A stretch of DNA of 7,675 nucleotides from an uncultured Collinsella sp. (GTDB taxonomy: Bacteria > Actinomycetota > Coriobacteriia > Coriobacteriales > Coriobacteriaceae), in contig URZR01000079.1 of assembly GCA_900552425.1 (NCBI GenBank), forward strand, positions 1 to 7,675, in the 5' to 3' direction. The notes beneath the pieces were generated by a model. It was given only the letters and a program-made list of their open reading frames with translations, did not search any database and was not told the DNA's origin. Numbering within the stretch: the first letter of the stretch is position 1; the number at the start of each line of letters is the position of its first letter. A program made the position numbers and the translations under genes. Shown piece after piece: positions 1-5,846 of the stretch.

Positions 1-266
1 TCACCGATCTTGCCGGCATCATGAAGAAGTACCCGCAGGTACTCGTCAACGTGCATTCCGACAACAAGGCTGGTCTGGACGATTGCCAGCCCATCTGGGA
101 TGCCGTCGCTGCTGCCGAGAAGGAACTTGACGGCCGTGGTCGCATTCTGGTGCGTCCGAGCGGTACCGAGCCGCTGGTCCGCGTGATGGCCGAGGCCGAG
201 ACGCACGAGCTGACCCAGCGCGTTGTCGACGACATCGTCGAGGTTGTCAAGCGCGAACTTCCCTAA
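1..266 (+). CDS. glmM: Phosphoglucosamine mutase, C-terminal end (partial)
   Basis: This is the last 87 codons of a gene that enters from the left edge; the frame is open from base 3 and ends in TAA. GlmM isomerises glucosamine-6-phosphate to glucosamine-1-phosphate in the cytoplasm, on the route to UDP-GlcNAc and peptidoglycan. The fragment holds the C-terminal phosphate-binding domain of the alpha-D-phosphohexomutase family. The diagnostic loop RPSGTEP (bases 153-173) grips the substrate phosphate, and VNVHSDNK lies before it. The catalytic serine and metal loop are off the window. RPSGTEP is shared with other phosphohexomutases; GlmM is preferred over phosphomannomutase because of overall resemblance and because nagB lies downstream. 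Only 71 bases separate its stop from the EIIA start, so read-through into that gene is possible. Confidence 0.88.
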   Translation, partial: TDLAGIMKKYPQVLVNVHSDNKAGLDDCQPIWDAVAAAEKELDGRGRILVRPSGTEPLVRVMAEAETHELTQRVVDDIVEVVKRELP

Positions 267-296
267 TGGTCAAAAACGAGTGCCAAGTGGTAAACT
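267..296 (+). promoter_or_regulatory. Candidate sigma-70 promoter for the EIIA gene
   Basis: A TGGTCA hexamer (267-272) and a TAAACT hexamer (291-296) are separated by 18 bases, directly after the glmM stop codon. Both are imperfect matches to TTGACA/TATAAT. This would start transcription around base 303, leaving a leader of about 35 bases. No terminator hairpin separates glmM from the next gene, so an operon with glmM is the alternative. Confidence 0.3.
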
Positions 297-337
297 GTTA
301 AGGCTATTTTGGTCGATTGGTATGTCCGAGGGGGAGC

Positions 338-835
338 ATGTTCACTAAAGTCCTAAGGTCTTTTGGTATGCGTGGTCGAGTCCTTACGCTGGATGCTCCC
401 ATCTCGGGCGACGTCATTCCGCTTTCCGAGGTAAACGACCAGACATTTGCCACCGGCCTTTTGGGCCAGGGCGTGGCGATTCAGCCTACCGGCACGCGTG
501 TGATTGCACCGGCTGATGCCAAGGTCGAGGCCATTTTTCCTACGGGACACGCTGTTGCGCTTAACACGGTCGATGGCTTGGACGTGCTCATCCACGTTGG
601 TTTGGACACTGTTCAGCTCGAGGGCAAACACTTTACCGTACATGCGCAAGTGGGTGACATCGTCCATAAGGGCGATGTGCTCATTGAGTTCGATCGCGAG
701 GCAATTGCTGCCGAGGGCTACGATGTGACGGTTCCCATCTTGGTGTGCAACTCCGTTGAGTTCTCGAGTATCAAGGGCTCCGTTGGCGTGCATGTCGAAG
801 AGATGGACCAGCTCATCGTTGCTCGCGAGCGCTAG
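338..835 (+). CDS. crr: PTS glucose-family EIIA domain protein (stand-alone)
   Basis: This 165-residue protein is a single-domain glucose-family EIIA, close in length to E. coli Crr. It accepts phosphate from HPr and passes it to an EIIB domain of a sugar permease such as one for glucose or N-acetylglucosamine. Both active-site histidines are visible: His71 in PTGHAVAL and the phospho-acceptor His86 in IHVGLDTV. SGDVIPLSEV near residues 23-32 and the C-terminal KGDVLIEFD are also typical. ATG 338 is chosen because AGGGGGAG lies at 329-336, although the spacing is short. In-frame TTG 317 would add seven residues, and ATG 368 would remove ten. No EIIBC permease gene is in the window, so the partner must be encoded elsewhere. 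Its position between glmM and nagB fits an amino-sugar role, but the sugar specificity is inferred. In proteobacteria this protein also signals carbon status; that role should not be assumed here. Confidence 0.9.
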   Translation: MFTKVLRSFGMRGRVLTLDAPISGDVIPLSEVNDQTFATGLLGQGVAIQPTGTRVIAPADAKVEAIFPTGHAVALNTVDGLDVLIHVGLDTVQLEGKHFTVHAQVGDIVHKGDVLIEFDREAIAAEGYDVTVPILVCNSVEFSSIKGSVGVHVEEMDQLIVARER

Positions 836-875
836 CAAGTGCACGTGGCCATTAGCCTACAATTCAAACACGTTT

Positions 876-909
876 ACGGAGGGCGCCCTTGAAAGAGGAC
901 GCCCTCCGT
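876..909 (+). other. Perfect 10-bp G+C-rich hairpin downstream of the EIIA gene
   Basis: ACGGAGGGCG (876-885) and CGCCCTCCGT (900-909) are exact complements around a 14-base loop. No T-tract follows on either strand, so it is not a standard intrinsic terminator. It could stabilise the 3' end of the EIIA transcript, act as a Rho-dependent or weak terminator, or be the first stem of the nagB leader. A TACAAT hexamer (858-863) just before it could be a -10 box, but no good -35 partner is visible. Confidence 0.6.
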
Positions 910-1107
910 GGCAAGATGGGATTTGTCCGAAGCTAAACGGCTTTGGGTCACCGTGGACGGGCAGGGGCCTCGACGCGGCTAGACACGAGACACATACATT
1001 ACGCGACCTCGCCCTGGTGGCCGCACACGTTGGTTGCGGCCGACGCGGGCCGCGGGCAAGTGCTTGTAAGGGGAGCCTTGCCTCTCTTGTACGAGAAAGG
1101 ACGCGTA
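910..1107 (+). promoter_or_regulatory. Long structured leader upstream of nagB
   Basis: No convincing gene lies in the 272 bases between the EIIA gene and nagB. The region can form several stems: CGAAGC/GCTTTG (929-945); stem A, 946-952 with 1016-1022, continued by 959-965 with 1007-1014; stem B, GGCCGCA 1019-1025 with TGCGGCC 1035-1041; stem C, GCGGCC 1036-1041 with GGCCGC 1048-1053; and stem D, 1066-1075 with 1082-1092, ending four bases before the Shine-Dalgarno sequence. A and B share bases 1019-1022, and B and C share 1036-1041, so neighbouring stems exclude each other. That is the layout expected of a conformational switch, but G+C-rich sequence can give such pairings by chance. It does not match the conserved cores of the glmS ribozyme, T-box, cobalamin or other riboswitches as I remember them. 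Confidence 0.4.
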
Positions 1108-1836
1108 ATGAAGATCATTAAAGCTAAAGACTACGAGGATATGAGCCGCAAGGCCGCCAATATCATCTCGGCACAGGTTATCCTCAAGCCCGATTGCGTG
1201 CTGGGTCTTGCCACCGGCTCCACCCCGATCGGTGCCTACAAGCAGCTCGCTGCTTGGTACGAGAAGGGCGACGTCGACTTTGCCGAGGTCAGCACCTACA
1301 ACCTGGACGAGTATCGCGGCCTTTCGCACGACGATCCCCAGAGCTATCACTACTTCATGCGTGAGAACTTCTTCGATCACATCAACATCGACCTGAACAA
1401 CACGCATGTGCCCGACGGTTCCAACCCCGACGCCGCCGCTGCCTGCTCTGAGTACGACAAGATCGTCGCCGCCGCCGGTTACCCGGATCTGCAGCTGCTC
1501 GGCATTGGCAACAACGGCCACATCGGTTTCAACGAGCCCGATGACCACTTCTCCAAGGGCACGCACTGCGTCGACCTCACCGAGAGCACCATTCAGGCCA
1601 ACAGCCGCCTGTTCGACAGCATCGACGATGTTCCCCGTCAGGCCTACACCATGGGTACCCAGACCATCATGTATGCCCGCATGATCCTAGTCGTCGCCAA
1701 CGGCGAGGCCAAGGCTCAGGCCGTGCATGACATGTGCTATGGTCCGGTTACGCCCGCGTGCCCGGCTTCGATCCTGCAGCTGCACACCAACTGCGTTGTC
1801 GTTGCCGACGAGGCCGCCCTTTCGCTCTGCGAGTAG
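1108..1836 (+). CDS. nagB: Glucosamine-6-phosphate deaminase
   Basis: NagB converts glucosamine-6-phosphate to fructose-6-phosphate and ammonia in the cytoplasm, the step that feeds amino sugars into glycolysis. The product has 242 residues, the length of the Bacillus type and shorter than E. coli NagB (266), which has a C-terminal extension used in allostery by GlcNAc-6-phosphate. Visible motifs are the phosphate-binding LGLATGSTP (32-40), NLDEY with the catalytic Asp67, and GIGNNGHIGFNEP (132-144) with His138 and Glu143. Asn136 stands where E. coli has Asp141; as I recall, Bacillus subtilis NagB also has Asn there. ATG 1108 is chosen because AAAGGA (1096-1101) lies six bases upstream; extending the frame back to 943 would run through the structured leader. 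A strong terminator follows 32 bases after the stop. Together with glmM upstream it marks a glucosamine-6-phosphate branch point. Confidence 0.95.
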   Translation: MKIIKAKDYEDMSRKAANIISAQVILKPDCVLGLATGSTPIGAYKQLAAWYEKGDVDFAEVSTYNLDEYRGLSHDDPQSYHYFMRENFFDHINIDLNNTHVPDGSNPDAAAACSEYDKIVAAAGYPDLQLLGIGNNGHIGFNEPDDHFSKGTHCVDLTESTIQANSRLFDSIDDVPRQAYTMGTQTIMYARMILVVANGEAKAQAVHDMCYGPVTPACPASILQLHTNCVVVADEAALSLCE

Positions 1837-1868
1837 CGCGAATCCTGCATCTCGACATAGCCTTGCCT

Positions 1869-1896
1869 AAGGCCTCCGCTTTGCGGGGGCCTTTTT
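1869..1896 (+). terminator. Intrinsic terminator of nagB
   Basis: AAGGCCTCCGC (1869-1879) pairs with GCGGGGGCCTT (1883-1893) around a TTT loop, with one G-U pair, and the T-run reaches 1896. It ends the nagB transcript and separates it from the regulator. There is no matching T-run for the opposite strand. Confidence 0.9.
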
Positions 1897-2052
1897 GTTA
1901 TCCCTCTCCGCCCGCTTGACCAAAATCTTGCCGCAAGCTTGACGAATGCCGGATGCCCAACAGCTTGATTCATTCCATACCAGATTCTATGCAAAAATGC
2001 CACTAAAAGGTCGTAGACGGTAGCGGGTGCTAGGCGAGTTGAATGACATAGC

Positions 2053-2078
2053 TGAACCTTGTTCATTTGCGTTACACT
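2053..2078 (+). promoter_or_regulatory. Candidate operator and -10 element
   Basis: TGAAC (2053-2057) and GTTCA (2061-2065) form a perfect 5-base inverted repeat around CTT. Eight bases after it comes TACACT (2073-2078), a fair -10 match. A recognisable -35 box is missing, and the inverted repeat covers the place where it would be, as for a site bound by an activator or repressor. The arms are short enough to arise by chance. Confidence 0.22.
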
Positions 2079-2091
2079 GCCGCTTAGATGG

Positions 2092-2107
2092 GACAAGCTG
2101 ACAAGCT
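2092..2107 (+). repeat. Tandem 8-base direct repeat GACAAGCT x2
   Basis: GACAAGCT occurs twice back to back (2092-2099 and 2100-2107). The core CAAGCT/AGCTTG also occurs at 1934-1941 and 1962-1967 in the same intergenic region. SARP-type winged-helix activators are known to bind short direct repeats, so an autoregulatory site is conceivable; the usual 11-base periodicity is not seen here. Confidence 0.4.
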
Positions 2108-2284
2108 CATTTACCTGCTTAAAGACCGATTAGTCGGGGGATTAATAACAATCGGCCCTCGCTGTACAAAAACTTGCCGCTTGCGTACCAAAAGACAACC
2201 TAGAACACAAGGTCGCTCTATTCATAGCGCGGCTTGTATGGTCTTGCGGTTACAGTGTCCATACGGTCGAGTTGAGGAGCGGGC

Positions 2285-5284
2285 ATGGTAAACGATTTGG
2301 GCAGTATGGACGACCTCGAGCTGATGCCGCTGGGCGGTGGCTATATGGTGCGACGCGAACGCTTGATGAATGAGCTTCTCGCCAAGGGCCGAAAGGCCGG
2401 CATCGTGGTTCTTTATGCGCCCGACGGGTTTGGGAAGACCTCGGTGCTGCTGCAGTACACCTATGAGGTTAAATGCGACCCGACGCGAGGCCCCGTGCGG
2501 ATTATCGAGGCCGATCGCGCCACTGGGCGCGAGGTGTTTATGCAGCTCGAGGTGGTTACCGAAGAACTCAAAGACAAACCGCACTCCCTTATCGCGATTG
2601 ATAATGTGCCAAACCTCGATCAGCACGATACCGAAGACCTCATCGACAGGATTCGCGGCCTGCGCGCTATGGGGGTGGGGGTCTTTATCTCCTGCCGTCC
2701 TTCAAATCGTCAACTGATTCATGGGCTGGGCGATTCGGTTAAGATCAATGCGCAGATGCTCAAGGTGCATGCCTATGAGTATTCGGCGTGGGCATCGGCG
2801 TTTTCGATCAGCACATCGCTCGACTTCTATCAGCTTACGCAGGGCGTGCCCGAGCTCGTCTCGGCTATGCAGTCGGGACTATACGGGCAGGGAGACGTTG
2901 CCCAGATGCTCGAAAACGAGATCGTCAATATCTACGGCGCGGCACTTGTTGATCTGGCGTCGCTCGAGAACAACGCCCTGTTTAGCGTGGCATGCTTGAT
3001 GGTCTTAATGGGTGAGGGCAATATTTCGGAGCTCGAGGCTTGCGGTGTTAGGCTTTCGGCGATTGACCAGTCCTATCTTGTCCGCGATTATCCCATTTTT
3101 GGCGTTGATCCGGCAGACCGGAGCTTTACCTGCTTGGGTACCGAGGACAACGCACGCCTACGATTGCGCAAGCTGGTCGCCGAAATTCGCCCCGAACTCG
3201 TTGTGCGGGCGGCGCGTATATTGATTAAAGCGGGGCGCTGCGATATCGCGATGGACCTCGCCGACGCGTTTTTGGACCGCAGTGCGGTGTTGGAGTTTGC
3301 CGGGCAGTATGGGGTCGATCTGGCCCTGACAGGGCATGGAGGGGATGTCTGCCGCGCGGCGCTGGGAAAGTCCGAGGCAGATGGCCAGGCATCGGAGCCG
3401 ACGCCTGACGAGGCGCTCGGCATCTATCTGGCGGCGGTGAGCGTCTCCAATACAAAGCTCGCGCGGTATATGGCCTCAATTATCGAGCGTGCGGGCGAGC
3501 AAGCGATTTGCGAGCTCGATCCCGTGTCGTGGAAGGTGGCGCACGCGTTTACGGCCGCCTGTTATGGAGATAGCGGTCTGGGGCTTCCGGCAAGCCGTAC
3601 AGCGTTGGAAAGTGAGGCGTCTTGTGCCGCACTCGACATGCTGTCCGCTCATGTCGAGATAAAGCATGGGCTGACCGAGCGGGCGAAGGGCGGTGAGATC
3701 CTCGCGGGGCTCAAAACGGATAAGGCCTACGATTGCGAGCTCGATATCGCGGGGACGTTTGTGCGGGCGGACCGCATGTTGACGGAGCTATTTGATGGAT
3801 CGTATGCGGGGGTCGATGAGCGTGATGACGAGATGGCCCTGACGCTCGAGGCACTCGAAGCGCGTGGAATCCGAGCGCTCGCCATCTGGGTGCGCATGGT
3901 GTTATCGGCGCGGCGCCTGCTTGCCGGCATGCCGGTGACCGACGAGCAGGCATTCAATGAGCTCGACCGTTTTGCCGTGCGCGTGCGTGACAATCAAGTC
4001 CAGTTGTTTGGCTTGATACTGGAAGGCTGGCAGTCGCTGGCCGAGGGGCGTCCGGTCAATGCCAAATTCCGTGCGGTGCAGGTGCTCAGGCTTGCCGAGG
4101 AATCGATTGGATACATACGCGACAACGCACTGCTGCTAGAGCGCGCGGCGTACTTACGCAATACATCGATGGTATCGGTGCGCGAAGAGGCAGAGCTGCT
4201 CGATTTGAGTCGGACGCAGGTCGGTGGTGCCGAGGCTTGGATGGTGGCGCTGCATTTGGCCTGTGCGGGCCGAGATAGCGACCTTGCAGCCTGGATGTCC
4301 ATGAACCGCCCAGGGATTTTGGATCCGTCGTATCGGCTGTTTGCGCGTCTTGCGATGCATTGTCTGGGTGAGCCGGCTGCTAGAATTCGAAAGAAGCTCC
4401 CGGTGCGCGAGCTGTCGCGATATTCGCTGCGTGACGACTTTGAGGGCGAAGGCGAGCGTCTGTTCCAGGCCGGTGATGCCGAGGGTGTCGATGCGATTGG
4501 CCATATCGAGATCCGCATGTTTGGGGCGTTTCGCGCCGAGCGCGACGGGTTTCCCATCACGGATAAGATGTGGCGCCGCAAGAAAGCGGCGACGCTTGCC
4601 GAGCGGCTTGCGCTGGGTATGGATGCGCTGGTCGACCGCGAGACGCTGGCTATGGAGCTGTGGCCCCATGCCGAGTTCAATAGCGCTCGTAACAATCTGT
4701 ACTCGACGATATCGCGCCTGCGTTCGGCCTTGGGGCCGACACCGGACGGCAAGTCGTGTGTGCTGATCCAAAACGAGTGCATTGGGCTTAACGGCGATTA
4801 CGTCAAGACTGACGTGCGGTTGTTTGATCAGATAAGCCGCGAAGTTTTGGGAAATCGCACAGGTGCGCGCGGACCCCATCTGGTCGAGCTGTGCCTTAAG
4901 ATCGAGCAACTCTACGCCGGCCCGTTGTATGTTCCCAATGGCTGTAATCCCACCTACTTTTTGCGTATGCGACGCATTATGGAATCGAAGTATATCGACT
5001 GCATGATTCGGGGCGCGAATGCCGCCCTAGAAGAAAACGACCTGCAGTCGGCGGTATGGCTGGTGGAGTCGGGGCTGCGGCAAGAGACGGCGCGCGAGGA
5101 CATGGTGCGTTGCGCTATGCGCGTCTACGGTGCGGCGGGGCGACGACGCGATATCGTCGAGCTGTACAGTGGACATATGCATCACCTGAGGGAGCAGGTC
5201 AATGGCGTGCCCGAGCCCGAGACGCGGCGTCTGTACGAGCGCTTGGTGGAGGGCAGGCTCAACCGCGTGCTCGTCGAGCGATAA
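2285..5284 (+). CDS. MalT-like STAND ATPase with C-terminal SARP/BTAD DNA-binding module, transcriptional regulator
   Basis: This 999-residue cytoplasmic protein appears to be a signal-integrating transcription activator. Near the N-terminus is a P-loop NTPase of the STAND/MalT type: Walker A APDGFGKT (45-52), a Walker B-like LIAIDN (102-107) with Asp106, and FISCRPS (about 134-140), where the sensor arginine lies in this family. QGVPELVSAM resembles the conserved GxP helix of MalT-like proteins. Residues about 250-735 are helical without clear motifs and may be TPR-like. The C-terminus has an OmpR/SARP winged helix (about 739-817; core MFGAF, WRRKKA, ELWP, SARNNLYSTISRLR), then a BTAD helical domain (about 835-995). 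In AfsR the winged helix comes first; here it is last, where MalT carries its LuxR helix. ATG 2285 is supported by GAGGAG five bases upstream. No membrane segment is seen. Ligand and targets are unknown; closeness to nagB is suggestive only. Confidence 0.87.
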   Translation: MVNDLGSMDDLELMPLGGGYMVRRERLMNELLAKGRKAGIVVLYAPDGFGKTSVLLQYTYEVKCDPTRGPVRIIEADRATGREVFMQLEVVTEELKDKPHSLIAIDNVPNLDQHDTEDLIDRIRGLRAMGVGVFISCRPSNRQLIHGLGDSVKINAQMLKVHAYEYSAWASAFSISTSLDFYQLTQGVPELVSAMQSGLYGQGDVAQMLENEIVNIYGAALVDLASLENNALFSVACLMVLMGEGNISELEACGVRLSAIDQSYLVRDYPIFGVDPADRSFTCLGTEDNARLRLRKLVAEIRPELVVRAARILIKAGRCDIAMDLADAFLDRSAVLEFAGQYGVDLALTGHGGDVCRAALGKSEADGQASEPTPDEALGIYLAAVSVSNTKLARYMASIIERAGEQAICELDPVSWKVAHAFTAACYGDSGLGLPASRTALESEASCAALDMLSAHVEIKHGLTERAKGGEILAGLKTDKAYDCELDIAGTFVRADRMLTELFDGSYAGVDERDDEMALTLEALEARGIRALAIWVRMVLSARRLLAGMPVTDEQAFNELDRFAVRVRDNQVQLFGLILEGWQSLAEGRPVNAKFRAVQVLRLAEESIGYIRDNALLLERAAYLRNTSMVSVREEAELLDLSRTQVGGAEAWMVALHLACAGRDSDLAAWMSMNRPGILDPSYRLFARLAMHCLGEPAARIRKKLPVRELSRYSLRDDFEGEGERLFQAGDAEGVDAIGHIEIRMFGAFRAERDGFPITDKMWRRKKAATLAERLALGMDALVDRETLAMELWPHAEFNSARNNLYSTISRLRSALGPTPDGKSCVLIQNECIGLNGDYVKTDVRLFDQISREVLGNRTGARGPHLVELCLKIEQLYAGPLYVPNGCNPTYFLRMRRIMESKYIDCMIRGANAALEENDLQSAVWLVESGLRQETAREDMVRCAMRVYGAAGRRRDIVELYSGHMHHLREQVNGVPEPETRRLYERLVEGRLNRVLVER

Positions 5285-5314
5285 AAAATGAGCGTCCGAA
5301 TTGCTCGGACGCTC
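5283..5314 (-). terminator. Intrinsic terminator of yhbY, abutting the regulator stop
   Basis: GAGCGTCCGA (5290-5299) and TCGGACGCTC (5305-5314) form a perfect 10-bp stem with a 5-base loop. Read on the minus strand, the stem is followed by ATTTTTTAT, a good T-tract, so it ends the yhbY transcript. The T-tract is the complement of the regulator stop codon and the A-run after it. On the plus strand the hairpin is followed by GCAAGCTTAA, so it would terminate the regulator only weakly. Confidence 0.85.
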
Positions 5315-5353
5315 GCAAGCTTAATGTATGTTGGCTCGCCGGATCGTTGGCTC

Positions 5354-5653
5354 TTAGACGAGCTTAATCTTCTCGATATCCTTGCGCGAGGACTCGCGAT
5401 ACAGCGAGAACTTGCGGCCGATAACCTGGACGACCTCGGCATGGCAGCGATCGGCGAGCTCTTCGGCGGCCTCGCGGGCGGAAAGGCTGGAGCCGTCCAG
5501 CACGGAGCACTTAACGAGCTCGTGCTTCTCCAGGTAGGCGACCGTCTGCTCGACGGTGCCCTCGTTGATATCGGACTTGCCGATGATGATGGCGGGGTTG
5601 AGGTGATGGGCCATGCTGCGAAGCTGCTTGACCTGGGCTCCTGTCAGTGCCAT
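5354..5653 (-). CDS. yhbY: YhbY-family CRM-domain RNA-binding protein
   Basis: This 99-residue protein is one CRM (chloroplast RNA splicing and ribosome maturation) domain, about the family's usual length of 95-100. Members associate with pre-50S ribosomal particles and help large-subunit assembly. LTGAQVKQLRSMAHHLNP at the start, EGTVEQTVAYLEKHELVK in the middle and VQVIGRKFSLYR near the end follow the family pattern closely. One oddity is the GxxG RNA-contact loop: it reads GKSD (25-28), whereas E. coli has GSNG, so the second glycine is replaced by aspartate. The Shine-Dalgarno sequence before ATG 5653 is weak (a GAAAGCGAGA stretch). The 193 bases between it and the upstream methyltransferase hold no gene I can support. 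They include a small GCCCC/GGGGC hairpin near 5674-5694 in the probable 5' leader and no clear promoter. Confidence 0.93.
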   Translation of the reverse strand: MALTGAQVKQLRSMAHHLNPAIIIGKSDINEGTVEQTVAYLEKHELVKCSVLDGSSLSAREAAEELADRCHAEVVQVIGRKFSLYRESSRKDIEKIKLV

Positions 5654-5846
5654 GGGTTCTCGCTTTCTATGTATGGGGCGCCCCGCGATGGGGCCTTAAT
5701 CTACGTGAGCTGTCCCACGATAGCGCAGGAACGGCGCGGTGTGGGGCGTGTTTGCCCAGTTCAAAAAGAATGCGGATGCCGAGCGGGAGAACAGCGCGGG
5801 TTACAGGCGGACGTGTACGGCGGCCGAAAGCGGTCTATGGACGGCC

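Larger units (their letters stand above)
1897..2284 (+). promoter_or_regulatory. Lower-G+C intergenic control region of the large regulator
   Basis: This 388-base stretch lies between the nagB terminator and the regulator start. Bases 1921-2280 are about 48% G+C by hand count, clearly below the flanking genes. I see no tRNA, no convincing ORF and no complete promoter. It contains a palindrome CAAGCTTG (1934-1941), AGCTTG (1962-1967), an inverted repeat (2053-2065), a tandem 8-base repeat (2092-2107), a short CCGA-TTAG-TCGG hairpin (2127-2138) and an A+T-rich patch ATTAATAACA (2141-2150) that might serve as a -10 region. TTGCCGC occurs at 1928 and again near 2174. Its size and repeats suggest a regulated, perhaps autoregulated, promoter. 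Confidence 0.5.

Noticed and set aside
943..1107. Upstream extension of nagB to ATG 943
   Set aside because: It adds 55 residues with no resemblance to NagB, runs through the structured leader, and ATG 1108 has a good Shine-Dalgarno and matches the family N-terminus.
910..1107. Known RNA classes (glmS ribozyme, T-box, cobalamin riboswitch, RNase P, 6S, tRNA) in the nagB leader
   Set aside because: None of their conserved cores could be matched by eye; the region is reported only as an unclassified structured leader.
979..1566. 195-codon minus-strand frame across the nagB leader and gene
   Set aside because: Val/Gly-rich shadow of nagB codons with no start signals or motifs.
2088..2291. 67-codon plus-strand frame overlapping the regulator start (ATGGTAA)
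   Set aside because: The overlap would suit translational coupling, but there is no Shine-Dalgarno before 2088, the product is Arg/Cys-rich without motifs, and the DNA has non-coding composition.
3994..4909. Long minus-strand open frames (251 and 262 codons) opposite the regulator
   Set aside because: They are shadow frames caused by high G+C: Arg/Ser/Pro-rich translations, no ribosome-binding site and no family resemblance, while the plus-strand frame has recognisable winged-helix and BTAD motifs.
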